Assembly: GCF_000767465.1 (NCBI RefSeq)
Contig: NZ_CP009291.1
Coordinates: 992,001-1,056,000, forward strand
Direction: 5' to 3'
Length of the DNA stretch: 64,000 bases
Source of the DNA: Novosphingobium pentaromativorans US6-1
Lineage (GTDB): Bacteria; Pseudomonadota; Alphaproteobacteria; Sphingomonadales; Sphingomonadaceae
The notes beneath the pieces were generated by a model. That model made no database searches. It was not told the origin of the DNA and was given only the letters and a program-made list of their open reading frames with translations. The stretch's first letter is position 1; every line of letters begins with the position of its first letter. A program made the translations under genes and the position numbers. Below are positions 20,807 to 29,571 of this stretch, piece after piece.

Positions 20807-21367
20807 TCATTCTTCGGATGCGGGCCCGAGAGCCTCTACGTCCAGACGCCACCGTTCGAGCCAGGTTAAATCGGTATTTGGACCCAGCCCAGAACTGTTT
20901 GCAGGTTTTACAAAGTCCTTGAAGAATTCTATTCGGTGAGAGCGATGGCCTGCCGCCTCAAGGCAGGCGAGTACGCCGCGCTGTCCCGCGGCAACGCTGC
21001 TTTGCACGCCCTCGCAGTCAAGTTGGCACGCGAGGCTGTCGACGGCGCCGACCATTGCCAGTGGAACTGGCGCGCAATGGCCGACGCCGAACGCTGCCAG
21101 ATAGTGCGCAACGAGGTGCTTAGGCTTTTGGACCGGTTCGACCCGGTACAGGCAAAGTCCGTAGAGATGACCAGAAGCCACGCTTGCCGCCAGAATCCCG
21201 CGCCTATGGTAACTGTCCGGTATTGTCAGCGATCCAGCGATTTGGGCCCACTGGTCGAATGTTAGATCAGGCGTGACCGCCCGGACCAGCGGAAAAGCTT
21301 GGGCAATTTGCTCTCTTTCAAGCGGAGCAACGCTGACCACATTCTCAAAATTCGCCTGCTGCGGCAT
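20807..21367 (-). CDS. GNAT-like hypothetical protein
   Basis: 186-residue soluble protein of uncertain family. The order (acidic N-terminal recognition segment VRAVTPDLTFDQW, a beta strand GHLYGLCLYRV, then a hydrophobic strand and a helix ending CLEAAGHRSHRIEFFKD) resembles GCN5-type N-acetyltransferases, but I cannot point to a clear acetyl-CoA loop. The ATG at 21367 is preferred because residues encoded further upstream look unrelated; a GTG five codons earlier is also possible. It is divergent from the FNR-type gene, sharing about 100 bases that contain an FNR-like site. Confidence 0.55.
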   Translation of the reverse strand: MPQQANFENVVSVAPLEREQIAQAFPLVRAVTPDLTFDQWAQIAGSLTIPDSYHRRGILAASVASGHLYGLCLYRVEPVQKPKHLVAHYLAAFGVGHCAPVPLAMVGAVDSLACQLDCEGVQSSVAAGQRGVLACLEAAGHRSHRIEFFKDFVKPANSSGLGPNTDLTWLERWRLDVEALGPASEE

Positions 21368-21419
21368 CCGCAACTCCGTCACTGCAGCCAGCAATACTGC
21401 CGGGAGGCGAGGAACGTCC

Positions 21420-21433
21420 TTGATGTGGCTCAA
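21420..21433 (+). promoter_or_regulatory. FNR-like site in front of the FNR-type gene
   Basis: TTGATGTGGCTCAA matches TTGAT-N4-ATCAA at nine of ten positions. It lies 36 bases before the ATG at 21470 and about 50 bases before the divergent gene at 21367, placed for autoregulation and for control of both genes. Found by eye. Confidence 0.5.
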
Positions 21434-21469
21434 TCGCCGCGTTATTATCTGGATGGATCGGAACAGGTT

Positions 21470-22213
21470 ATGAGAAGCGTTTGCGCTGGAAAGACAGAGC
21501 CACTCTCGCCCGGTCAGAAGCACATACCAGAACCCTGTGCCACATGCGCCGCCCGCGTCCTCAGCGTGTGCGATGCGATTGATGACTGCGATCTCGACCG
21601 ACTTGCAGCGATCACCAGGGTGCACGAGATTGAGCCGCATCGAACATTTGTCACCGAAGGCGACCCAGCGGACTACCTCTTCAATATCACAGAAGGTACG
21701 GTCAAAGTGTACAAGTTGCTGCCCGACGGTAGGCAACAGATTACCGGTTTTCTCTCCGCTGGCGACTTTCTTGGCCTCTCCTTCCAGGAGAATTATGGCT
21801 GCAGCGCCGAGGCGGTTACGCAGGTGCGCTTTTGCCAGTTCCCGCGCAGGAAGCTTTCACAGCTTCTGACCGACTTTCCCGAAATGGAGCGGCGGCTTCT
21901 TGGAATAGCCTCCAACGAACTTGCGGCGGCGCAAGATCAGATGCTTTTGCTCGGACGTAAGACCGCACGCGAACGCGTCGCCAGCTTCCTCCTCATGCTA
22001 TCCCGCCGCGCTGTACGCGCCGGACGGGAAATTGATCCTGTCATCCTTCCTATGACCCGCGCGGATATCGCCGATTATCTGGGCCTCACCGTAGAAACCG
22101 TGAGCCGCACTTTTACCCAGCTCAAAAAGGCGGGTGTGGTAGAATTACATGAAGCGGGCATCGTGCATCTCCCCGACCCCGCGGCACTCGAGGAACTCGG
22201 CGGGGGCATCTAG
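21470..22213 (+). CDS. FNR/FixK-type oxygen-responsive transcription regulator
   Basis: 247-residue Crp/Fnr-family regulator. The N-terminus carries a cysteine cluster (C23, C26, C34) and a central Cys111, the arrangement that holds an oxygen-labile [4Fe-4S] cluster in FNR. The cyclic-nucleotide-like sensor domain covers about 42-150, then the dimerisation helix, and a C-terminal winged helix with TVETVSRTF, the E-x2-SR recognition pattern that reads TTGAT half-sites. A matching site lies just upstream. Target genes are probably the surrounding glycolytic and stress genes, though only three sites were found by eye. It converges with the P1B ATPase. Confidence 0.92.
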   Translation: MRSVCAGKTEPLSPGQKHIPEPCATCAARVLSVCDAIDDCDLDRLAAITRVHEIEPHRTFVTEGDPADYLFNITEGTVKVYKLLPDGRQQITGFLSAGDFLGLSFQENYGCSAEAVTQVRFCQFPRRKLSQLLTDFPEMERRLLGIASNELAAAQDQMLLLGRKTARERVASFLLMLSRRAVRAGREIDPVILPMTRADIADYLGLTVETVSRTFTQLKKAGVVELHEAGIVHLPDPAALEELGGGI

Positions 22214-22279
22214 AGGACACGACTCCTGCGAAGCCCGTCCTCTCGGTCACAATTGTTCAAACCCCTTTGCAAAGGCAGA

Positions 22280-24640
22280 TCATGCAGCTGCTTCAGCAGG
22301 GCGAGCGTTCACCTCCGCGTCGGCTCTGCCGTGCCCTACCCCCTCCAGACGGGTACGCTTGAGCAGCAATGCGTTGACCGCAACCAGCGCAGAGCTGCCC
22401 GACATCGCCAGCGCCGCCAGCTCCGGACTGATGACCAGAGGATAGAAAACGCCTGCAGCGGCCGGGAAGGCAATGACATTGTAGGCCACGGCCCAGAACA
22501 GATTCTGGTGCATCTTGCGCAAGGTGGCGCGCGACAGCTCGATAGCGCCCACGACGTCATACGGGTCGCTCTTCATCAACACTACGTCCGCGCTTTCCAT
22601 CGCCACGTCGGTTCCGGCACCGATAGCAAACCCGACGTCGGCCTGCGTTAGCGCTGGCGCATCATTCACGCCATCACCGACCATGCCGACGCGCTTGCCC
22701 TGACCCTGCAACTCCCTGACCTTGTCGGCCTTCTGGCCCGGTAATACGTCGGCGAGCACGATGTCGATACCCAGTTCCGCAGCGATACGCTTGGCTGTGC
22801 CTTCGTTGTCGCCCGTCAGCATCGCCACGTCGACACCGCGCTCGCGCAGTTTGGCAACGGCGGCCTTCGCGGTGGGACGCGGCGCGTCGGCAATCGCCAA
22901 CAGACCAAGAATACGTCCGCCATGCGCGACATGAACCACCGTACGACCGTCTTCCTTGAGGCGTTCGGCTTCCCTGGCAAGTTCCACGAAATCAACTCCC
23001 TCCTCATCCATGACCCGCCGGTTGCCGAGCAGCACTGTCTCACCGCCGACCTCGGCAAGCGCGCCCTTGCCTTCAATGTTGCGAAAACCGCGCGCCTCGG
23101 GCAGCGCGAGACCATCGGCCCGTTCAATGATCGCCAGGGCGAGTGGGTGCTCGGAATCCCGCTCGACAGCCGCGGCTATCCGCAGCACATCATCGTCGCT
23201 CTGCCCTTGGGCGGCAACAACTTCAACGACACGCGGCTGACCCATGGTCAGCGTGCCGGTCTTGTCGAATACGATCACGTCGAGTTTGGTGGCATCCTCA
23301 AGCGCCCCTGCATTCTTAAACAGAATGCCGTTGGTCGCGCCAAGGCCGGTGCCGACCATTACTGCCATCGGCGTCGCCAGTCCAAGCGCATCGGGACAAG
23401 CGATCACGAACACCGTGATGGTCAAGGTAAGCGCGAACAGCAGCGGCGAGCCTATCACCCAGAACCACACTGCGAAGGTTGCGAGCCCAATCAGGATGGC
23501 AATCAGAACCAGCCACTGGGAAGCACGGTCGGCGAGCAGCTGGGCCGGCGCCTTCGAATTCTGCGCCTCCTGCACCAGTTTGACGATCTGTGCGAGCGCC
23601 GTGTCAGCCCCCACTTTGGTGGCGCGATAGCGGAAGCTGCCGCTCTTGTTGATGGTTGCCCCGATCACCTCGTCACCAGGTGCCTTATTCACCGGCATCG
23701 ACTCTCCGGTGAGCATCGACTCGTCGACGAGCGATTCTCCCTCCAGAATAACGCCATCGACCGGGATCTTGTTGCCCGGTCGAATAAACACGGTTTCGCC
23801 GGCCAGCACCTCCGAAGTTGGCACTTCAACTTCGCGCCCGTCGCGAAGAACCGTCGCCATGGGAGGGGCAAGATCGAGCAGCGCCCGGATGGCCGCAGAC
23901 GCACCGGCGCGGGCGCGCATTTCGAGCCAATGACCAAGCAGAATGAACACCAGTAGCACCGCCACGGCTTCAAAAAATTGCACACCAGGAAAAAGGAAGG
24001 TCGAGCCGACGCTGAAGAAGTAGCCGGTGCCGACCGAAAGGACCACAAGCACGGCCATATTGAGCACGCCGTTTCTGACCGCCCGCCATGCGGCAGTGAA
24101 GAATGGCCAGCTCGGATAAAGGATCGCGGCGCTACCGAGCAGGAAGAGCCAGATATCAAGCTTGAGGCCGAAAGGCGGCGCGGGCGGCGTGAACATGCCG
24201 CCCATCGGCGAATAGATGAAGATCGGTATGGTGAAGATCAGCGCAATCCAGAAGCGGTTGCGCATGTCGCGGACCATGTCGGCCATGTCCATACCGGCGC
24301 CGTGGCCCATTTCATGCGCCATCTCGTCCTGCGCGGGCGCAGACCCTGAATGACCGGCGTGGGCAGGAGTGGCGGCCGGGTCTTTCACAGATGCCGCCAT
24401 GTCCGGCTCACAAACATGGCGCGGCGTGACACTGCCGCGACAACGAAAGCCGCAAGAAGTCACGGTGCGCCGCAGCACCTCGGCAGAGGTGACAGCCTCA
24501 TCATAGTCGACGGTCACGCTGGCAGAGGCCGGATTGGCAGCCGCGCTGCGCACCCCTTCCTCTTCATTCAGCTGCTTTTCTACCCCGAGATGATCGAGAA
24601 CTTCGAAGAGGCCGCCGACCTCCAATGTCACGGTGCCCAA
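22280..24640 (-). CDS. P1B-type heavy-metal ATPase with a CPD transport motif
   Basis: 786-residue P1B ATPase, an inner-membrane metal exporter. An N-terminal HMA-like fold (1-72) has lost its CxxC; a His/Met-rich linker (93-122) follows, then eight membrane helices. The transport-site motif in helix 6 reads CPDALG (415-420; Asp codon at 23390-23392) instead of CPC, CPH or SPC. The phosphorylated Asp is D459 in [12 protein letters not shown] and GDGVNDAP are normal. TTG start with AGGAGGT upstream, three bases after a small ORF and downstream of a CorE-like sigma gene on the same strand. Metal specificity cannot be read from known classes; copper is likely from context. Confidence 0.9.
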   Translation of the reverse strand: MGTVTLEVGGLFEVLDHLGVEKQLNEEEGVRSAAANPASASVTVDYDEAVTSAEVLRRTVTSCGFRCRGSVTPRHVCEPDMAASVKDPAATPAHAGHSGSAPAQDEMAHEMGHGAGMDMADMVRDMRNRFWIALIFTIPIFIYSPMGGMFTPPAPPFGLKLDIWLFLLGSAAILYPSWPFFTAAWRAVRNGVLNMAVLVVLSVGTGYFFSVGSTFLFPGVQFFEAVAVLLVFILLGHWLEMRARAGASAAIRALLDLAPPMATVLRDGREVEVPTSEVLAGETVFIRPGNKIPVDGVILEGESLVDESMLTGESMPVNKAPGDEVIGATINKSGSFRYRATKVGADTALAQIVKLVQEAQNSKAPAQLLADRASQWLVLIAILIGLATFAVWFWVIGSPLLFALTLTITVFVIACPDALGLATPMAVMVGTGLGATNGILFKNAGALEDATKLDVIVFDKTGTLTMGQPRVVEVVAAQGQSDDDVLRIAAAVERDSEHPLALAIIERADGLALPEARGFRNIEGKGALAEVGGETVLLGNRRVMDEEGVDFVELAREAERLKEDGRTVVHVAHGGRILGLLAIADAPRPTAKAAVAKLRERGVDVAMLTGDNEGTAKRIAAELGIDIVLADVLPGQKADKVRELQGQGKRVGMVGDGVNDAPALTQADVGFAIGAGTDVAMESADVVLMKSDPYDVVGAIELSRATLRKMHQNLFWAVAYNVIAFPAAAGVFYPLVISPELAALAMSGSSALVAVNALLLKRTRLEGVGHGRADAEVNARPAEAAA

Positions 24641-24643
24641 TAC

Positions 24644-24829
24644 CTACCTCCTGCAATCTGCCGTCTCGAGTGTCTCTAGCGCCCCGCTGCTCGCCGGGCA
24701 CATCTGCGTCTGTTCGGCCGCCATCTCACTTTCCTCATCACGCTCGACGCCAATCATCGGCAGGAAAGCAATATCCACCGTTCGCGCGCCGGAAATCTGC
24801 ACTCCTGAAAGCGAAGCCTCGTCGGTCAC
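24644..24829 (-). CDS. Hypothetical small protein between sigma factor and ATPase
   Basis: 61-codon frame with GTG start, 24 bases after the sigma gene and stopping three bases before the ATPase TTG. It begins VTDEASLSGVQIS (first residue read as Met) and has two cysteines near its end. No good ribosome site. Its position inside a tight operon is the main argument; its ending overlaps the strong ribosome site of the ATPase, so translation could be coupled. An internal ATG (MAAEQTQM) would give a 26-residue peptide. Confidence 0.35.
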   Translation of the reverse strand: MTDEASLSGVQISGARTVDIAFLPMIGVERDEESEMAAEQTQMCPASSGALETLETADCRR

Positions 24830-24853
24830 AAAGACGTCCCAAAATTGCGGACA

Positions 24854-25504
24854 TTACAGTTTGGAAGCACTTACCAGTTGTTCGCGGCGGCGGCGCCAGC
24901 GTTCGGCCTCGTCGCAGCGGCAATCGAGGAAACCATGTATCGGGCAGGTGAGGCACATCTCTTCGAGCCGCTTCTTGAGCGCCTGTCGGCCCCGATGAAG
25001 CCTTACCGTGACATTGTTCAAGCTCACGCCAAGGCTCGCCGCCACGCGGTCGCGCGGTTCTTCGAGCAGGTCTACCCGCCAGATCACATCGGCATATTCG
25101 GGCTTAAGCGTCGGCAAGAGCTTGTACAGACAATTGCAGATCGCCTCTTCGAGCTCGTCATCCGGCTCGATCGACAGATCTTCCAGGACAATGGGATCCA
25201 CGATTTCCTCCCGCTTGCGCCGCCTTCCAGAGCTACGTTGATGATCAACGATCGTCGTGGCGAGAATGCGGCTCAGCCAGCCGCGAACGCTGCGCACATC
25301 GCGCAAATCGGCAGAGCGCTCGACCGCTCGCAACATAAAGGCCTGCAAGACCTCCTCGGCCTCGTCTGCATTACCCAATCGGCGACGAAGAAAGCCAAGA
25401 ATCTGCCGATGCCCTTCCACGAGTGCCCGGCGAACCGCAGCATCCGCCGCTCTGGCAGCGATATCCGGATCCTGATCCGTGTTCTGGTCGTCACCCGTCA
25501 TCAA
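24854..25504 (-). CDS. CorE-like cysteine-rich ECF sigma factor
   Basis: 216-residue ECF sigma factor: sigma-2 domain about 26-95, sigma-4 domain about 128-182. The linker contains CNC (123-125) and the C-terminal tail a C-x2-C-x7-C-x-C cluster (184, 187, 195, 197). This cysteine-rich tail plus linker CxC is the hallmark of the CorE group, whose members bind metal directly and need no anti-sigma factor; M. xanthus CorE answers to copper and drives a P1B ATPase and multicopper oxidases. Here it heads an operon with the CPD-type ATPase. A second sigma factor with identical cysteine spacing lies at 26871-27530. Confidence 0.85.
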   Translation of the reverse strand: MMTGDDQNTDQDPDIAARAADAAVRRALVEGHRQILGFLRRRLGNADEAEEVLQAFMLRAVERSADLRDVRSVRGWLSRILATTIVDHQRSSGRRRKREEIVDPIVLEDLSIEPDDELEEAICNCLYKLLPTLKPEYADVIWRVDLLEEPRDRVAASLGVSLNNVTVRLHRGRQALKKRLEEMCLTCPIHGFLDCRCDEAERWRRRREQLVSASKL

Positions 25505-25699
25505 GCATCTCCAATTTATAGACGTGCCACCTGCGCCGTCCTTACAGGTTGAATTTTAGCTACCAGGCCTGTCTCGCGCGCGCTGCGCAGCTGCCAGGGC
25601 TTGCGCGAAGAATGTGAGTGTCCGATGGCCGCGTGCCGTCACATCCGCTCTTAATCTCGGCCCTTGATCAACCCTGACCTTTTATGATGGAATCAAATT

Positions 25700-26629
25700 T
25701 TATTCTTGCGTTCTGGGAGATCTGCTCAGACCTGTCTCGGGGGCAACTGTGACCGATCTCGTGCCATACCGGGTGACCAGACTTACACCCGCTATGGCGA
25801 GCGCAATACCGGTCAGCTGCGGCCAGCCCAGGGTTTCTCCATAAAAAAGCGTGCCGATCATCAGTCCGAAAATCGGGATCAGGAAGCTGAAGGCATTGGC
25901 CCGGTTGAGCGGTGCTTTTTCCAACACCGAGAACCATAGCCAGTAGACCAGCGCGGTGCCCAGAAGGCTGAGGCCAACAAGCGCGCCGATAAAGGCAAAC
26001 GACCACTGAATTGACGCTGGCTCCTCCGTCGCCCAGGCGACGATGCCAAGCGGGACGCTGCCAATCAGCATCTGAAGACCCATCGCCATCAGCGCGTCGA
26101 CCTTTCCCGCAATCCGCTTGATCATCACATTACTAACAGTGATGCCCAGCGCAGCCAGAATGATGTAAGCAATACCGATGACATAGGTTTTCTGCCCCCC
26201 GGAAAGGAACTCGGGGGCAGCGATGCTCAGGATACCGACAAATCCCAGCAGCAAGCCAGCCATTCCTCGCCACGTGAGCCGTTCGTTGAGGGCCACGCTC
26301 CCGAGCGCGGCGGCAAGCAATGGCTGCGTGTTGGCGATTACCGTGGCAATGCCCGGTGAAATGTACTCCGCGGCGTGAAACATTCCGAGGAACCCCAGAC
26401 TCGTAGCGCCAAAACCAATGAGAGCCACCATCGCCCATTGGTGCGCTCCCTTCGGCAGCGGCCGACGAAGCGCCAACGCCAGAAAGCTCAAGGCCAGACC
26501 CGCCAAAAGGGCCCGGCTTGCCGCGAAAGTTAGATGCGGAGCATATTTGATTCCTGTCGTGATGAGAGGAAAACAAGCGGCCCAGAGCAGCATGACGAGA
26601 ATAACTTTTGCTATCGTTGAAACCGGCAC
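25700..26629 (-). CDS. EamA/DMT-family transporter
   Basis: 309-residue drug/metabolite transporter with ten hydrophobic helices in two EamA repeats (about 5-135 and 150-285). Each repeat shows the usual closing pattern (ALNERLTWRGMAGLLLGFVG and FYGETLGWPQLTGIALA). It lies between the two CorE-like sigma genes, all on the minus strand, so it may belong to a metal-inducible unit; substrate is unknown, amino acids or metabolites being usual for the family. Gaps of 195 and 241 bases on either side hold promoters but no genes I can see. Confidence 0.88.
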   Translation of the reverse strand: MPVSTIAKVILVMLLWAACFPLITTGIKYAPHLTFAASRALLAGLALSFLALALRRPLPKGAHQWAMVALIGFGATSLGFLGMFHAAEYISPGIATVIANTQPLLAAALGSVALNERLTWRGMAGLLLGFVGILSIAAPEFLSGGQKTYVIGIAYIILAALGITVSNVMIKRIAGKVDALMAMGLQMLIGSVPLGIVAWATEEPASIQWSFAFIGALVGLSLLGTALVYWLWFSVLEKAPLNRANAFSFLIPIFGLMIGTLFYGETLGWPQLTGIALAIAGVSLVTRYGTRSVTVAPETGLSRSPRTQE

Positions 26630-26870
26630 CGGACTTTGACCTCATATATTCTTGATCCCGGCAACTCCCGCGCCGAGCCGCCATTCTCTTATTGGGAAGG
26701 ATAACGCCGTGCGCTCAGCAGCGCATCAAAGACGGTCTATGCCATAGCCGCTCGTCAGCGAAACTGCACTCAGATCTTCGAAGATGAACCCTCGCTTTCG
26801 CTCCGACCGCGAAAGCCTTCTCACCGGCGCCGACTGGAATTTCGCAAAACCAGTCGGCGCGCGGTAGATC

Positions 26871-27530
26871 TCAGATCGATGCTCCAGCCACGACGCCACC
26901 GTGCAGACCGGTGCGGCGATCGGATGAGCCAGCTGTCCGGGTTGGCGGACTGCAATCGCAGTTCCGGTAACTTCCGAATGAGCAGGAAGAGCATCGTTCC
27001 TCAAGCTTGTCCTTCAATGCGCGGCGAGCCCGGTGCAACCGCACACCCACATTGTTAGGCGTGAGCCCGAGACCGGCCGCGACACGTTCGCGCGGCTCCT
27101 CCGCGAGATCAACGCGCCGGACGATCTCAGCGTAGTCCGGTCGGAGCGTTGGCAAGATGTCTCCAACGCAGCAGCATGGATTTTCAACCTGTTCCATATC
27201 TGGTTGAACAATTGCTTCTGCAGGTTCGGCTGCATAGGCATCCATCGCCCGCTGCCGCGTTCCGCGGCGCCTGTAATGGTCGATCAGCGAATTGCGCATG
27301 ACCCGGCGAAGCCATGCGTCGACTTTGCCGCTGTCCTTTGGGTTCCGCGCGGCGCAGATCACCTTCACGCAGAAATCCTGGAAGGCATCCTCTGCCTCAT
27401 CGGGCCGGCGAAGCCGGCGCTGGAAGAAGCCCAGGAATTCGGAACGGCATTCGGTCAGACGTTGCAATACGGCGTCATCGTCGACGGCAGATGGGGATCG
27501 GAAAGATCCTTGTGTTGTTGCGGTTGGCAT
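26871..27530 (-). CDS. Second CorE-like cysteine-rich ECF sigma factor
   Basis: 219-residue ECF sigma factor with sigma-2 (about 20-92) and sigma-4 (about 125-180) domains. The linker holds CCC (119-121) and the tail C-x2-C-x7-C-x-C (180, 183, 191, 193), the same spacing as the sigma factor at 24854-25504, from which it differs widely elsewhere. GGAGG stands seven bases before the ATG. It follows a Cys/His-rich small gene by 79 bases. By analogy with CorE and CorE2, two such paralogues may respond to different metals or oxidation states; that is inference. Confidence 0.85.
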   Translation of the reverse strand: MPTATTQGSFRSPSAVDDDAVLQRLTECRSEFLGFFQRRLRRPDEAEDAFQDFCVKVICAARNPKDSGKVDAWLRRVMRNSLIDHYRRRGTRQRAMDAYAAEPAEAIVQPDMEQVENPCCCVGDILPTLRPDYAEIVRRVDLAEEPRERVAAGLGLTPNNVGVRLHRARRALKDKLEERCSSCSFGSYRNCDCSPPTRTAGSSDRRTGLHGGVVAGASI

Positions 27531-27609
27531 AGCAATACCTCCATGCCGAAAGGGAAATCAAAATGGCGCCCTGCTCGGAGAATGAGCAGCAGACCGCCAC
27601 CGCGAAAGG

Positions 27610-27948
27610 TCAGGGATGTGCTCCCAGACGCGGCGGCCGAAATTGACGGCCAGCCCTTGCCGATCGCAAATTCTTCGACTGTTCGCTCGCCCAGTGGCCC
27701 GATATCGGTGCATCGAGAGGAGGAATTAAGGAGCTATGCGGTAGAAGGGCGCAGCATGCCGATGACCGGCAATGACCGGCGGTTGCGGGCGAGCGGCCTT
27801 GATCGCCCCGGTCCGCGCAATGCTCGGCCACGTGGGCCACTTGCGGAACGGTTGTTGCTGCAGCGGCTGTCAATCCCGTTTCCTGGATATGAAATAGGCT
27901 CAGACCGGCGATGAGCAACAGATAGAGAACGAGCCGGCGCAGGCCCAC
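27610..27948 (-). CDS. Cys/His-rich exported hypothetical protein
   Basis: 112 codons from a GTG at 27948, a start chosen because the product then begins with a basic stretch and a hydrophobic helix (LRRLVLYLLLIAGLSLF) like a signal peptide. The mature part has HCADRGDQG, GHCRSSACC and further basic residues, giving about four Cys and several His that could bind metal. The frame stays open upstream to 28119, and no clear ribosome site supports any start. Same strand and just upstream of the second CorE-like sigma gene. Not recognised; possibly a small periplasmic metal-binding protein. Confidence 0.45.
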   Translation of the reverse strand: MGLRRLVLYLLLIAGLSLFHIQETGLTAAAATTVPQVAHVAEHCADRGDQGRSPATAGHCRSSACCALLPHSSLIPPLDAPISGHWASEQSKNLRSARAGRQFRPPRLGAHP

Positions 27949-28014
27949 TACAGAAACACGATTTATTAAAAAGGCTATTCTCACCGATTGACACCAAATG
28001 CGAAGGCTGAGAAG

Positions 28015-28027
28015 GTACTCAGTACCA
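28015..28027. promoter_or_regulatory. Perfect palindrome, possible operator
   Basis: GGTACTCAGTACC, two 6-base arms around one base, lies 67 bases upstream of the GTG at 27948 and 28 bases from an FNR-like site. No known regulator is assigned. Confidence 0.3.
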
Positions 28028-28054
28028 TCTGACACCCGCGATGCCTGCCGCGCA

Positions 28055-28068
28055 TTGATCCATATCAT
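28055..28068. promoter_or_regulatory. FNR-like site upstream of the Cys/His-rich gene
   Basis: TTGATCCATATCAT matches TTGAT-N4-ATCAA at nine of ten positions. It lies about 107 bases before the 27948 start on the minus strand, and just past the end of pfkB, so the gene group 27948-22280 is its only plausible target. Confidence 0.45.
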
Positions 28069-28160
28069 CCGGCGTATTTGATTTTGGAGATTCTTCAGGA
28101 TCGGCCGAAGTGACAGCAACTTATGTGTGGGCTGTTTTTCCGTCGGTCAATTCTGTGCTC

Positions 28161-29102
28161 TCATGAGTGAGGTGGCGTCTGAGTAGTCAACTCGCCGTAG
28201 AGGCGCTCGACGTCCTCCCGGCGGCACAGGCCGGTGCCGGACGACAGCACCGCCGCAGCGCCAGCCGCCATGCCGTAGGCGAAGGCATCGTCTGTCGGGC
28301 GGCCCTGCGCAAGAGCAAGAGTCATGGCGGCAACGAAGCTGTCACCAGCTCCGACCGCGCTTTTTGCAACCACATCGAGCGCTGGCTTGCGCAGTACGGC
28401 CTGAGCTGTGACGAGCAGCGCACCCTCACGTCCCAGTGTCAGCGCAACCATTTCGGCAGAACCGGCGTCGATGAGTTCTTTTGCCGCCATGACTTGCGCC
28501 GCCGGGTCAGCAAGCTTGCGGCCGGCCAGAAATTCAAGTTCGCCAAGGCTGGGTTTGACCAGGTGGACACCGCGCGCAAGCCCTGCCCGAAGTGCATTTC
28601 CGGAGGTGTCCAGCACCAGTCGGAAACCCTTGCGGTGCGCGAGGGTGGCCACGGTCTTGTAAAACTCGTCAGGAACACCGCGCGGCAAGCTGCCGCTCGC
28701 GACCAGATAATCGCAGTCGAGTTCCTCAAGAGTGTCCAGAATTGCGCGCCACTCCCGCGCCATCACCAACGGACCCGTCGGCACGAAGCGGTATTCCTGG
28801 CCGCTTGAGCGTTCGAAAACTGCATGACTGATACGGGTATGGTCCCGGATCGGTATCCGCCGCCGCGCGACCATCGCAGCGTCAAGGAGATCATCGAGTA
28901 CACCGCCGGTCGCACCGCCGGCAAGATACACCGCGAGTACCGGACCGCCCAGTTCGCGGATGACCCGAGCCACATTGATACCGCCCCCGCCCGGATCGTA
29001 GCGCTCATCCGACGTGCGAATCTTGTGGATCGGTCGCACGACATCGGTCTCGGCGGAGCCGTCAATTGATGGGTTCAGGGTCAACGTCACAATAGTCTTC
29101 AT
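28161..29102 (-). CDS. pfkB: PfkB-family phosphofructokinase
   Basis: 313-residue ribokinase-family sugar kinase, most like ATP-dependent 6-phosphofructokinase II or 1-phosphofructokinase. N-terminal LTLNPSID, the sugar-binding GGGGINVARV (38-47), the PfkB motif KPSLGELE and the anion-hole signature VGAGDSFVAAM with the catalytic Asp near 255 are all present. It gives the window an upper-glycolysis step; the aldolase and triose-phosphate isomerase are not here. A shortened copy with both ends but no middle lies at 58765-58941. Confidence 0.9.
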   Translation of the reverse strand: MKTIVTLTLNPSIDGSAETDVVRPIHKIRTSDERYDPGGGGINVARVIRELGGPVLAVYLAGGATGGVLDDLLDAAMVARRRIPIRDHTRISHAVFERSSGQEYRFVPTGPLVMAREWRAILDTLEELDCDYLVASGSLPRGVPDEFYKTVATLAHRKGFRLVLDTSGNALRAGLARGVHLVKPSLGELEFLAGRKLADPAAQVMAAKELIDAGSAEMVALTLGREGALLVTAQAVLRKPALDVVAKSAVGAGDSFVAAMTLALAQGRPTDDAFAYGMAAGAAAVLSSGTGLCRREDVERLYGELTTQTPPHS

Positions 29103-29571
29103 TTGCTACACTTCCTGGGTTTCTGCCTACCCTGAGACACCATAGGTCTTGCACCGCTTCCTTGAGGCGGGCACCTGCAACGGACGATGCCCGTCGCGAT
29201 TCGTTACGCGTATTCCGCGGCCCTTGCGACACATCGCCTCAGGACGCAGATCATGCTTCTGGCTATAATTCTTGCGCTGGCGACGATACTATCTCCGCAG
29301 ATCGGCTCTTGCCTGAGCCAGGGCGGGGTTGCAGCCTGGTTCTAGTGTCGTCCTCAAAAACCTGAAAAATCTCCGGCCCTCGCCGGGACGCGTAAGCGAG
29401 GCTTCAAGTGTAATGTGCCGACGGCGAAGCCGTCCTTACAGCGGATATCTTTGTGGCTGCTGCCAAATGCACGCTCACAAAACGGTATGAGTCGCCTGGG
29501 ACCCACAGCAAGGCAGAGCGCGGAACATGATGCATGAATGAATCGGCGCAAAATGGAGACATTGTTAATCG
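29103..29571. other. Gene-free stretch between pfkB and the trehalose operon
   Basis: 469 bases with divergent promoters expected. A short palindrome GACGGCGAAGCCGTC sits near 29418-29435 without a T-run. A 30-codon frame at 29252 (MLLAIILALATIL...) could be a tiny hydrophobic peptide but has no ribosome site. Nothing else is recognised. Confidence 0.4.

Noticed and set aside
22922..23956. 344-codon plus-strand frame opposite the CPD-type ATPase
   Set aside because: No domain seen; antisense to a well-supported gene.
29418..29435. Palindrome GACGGCGAAGCCGTC as a terminator
   Set aside because: No following T-run and no gene ending nearby that needs it.
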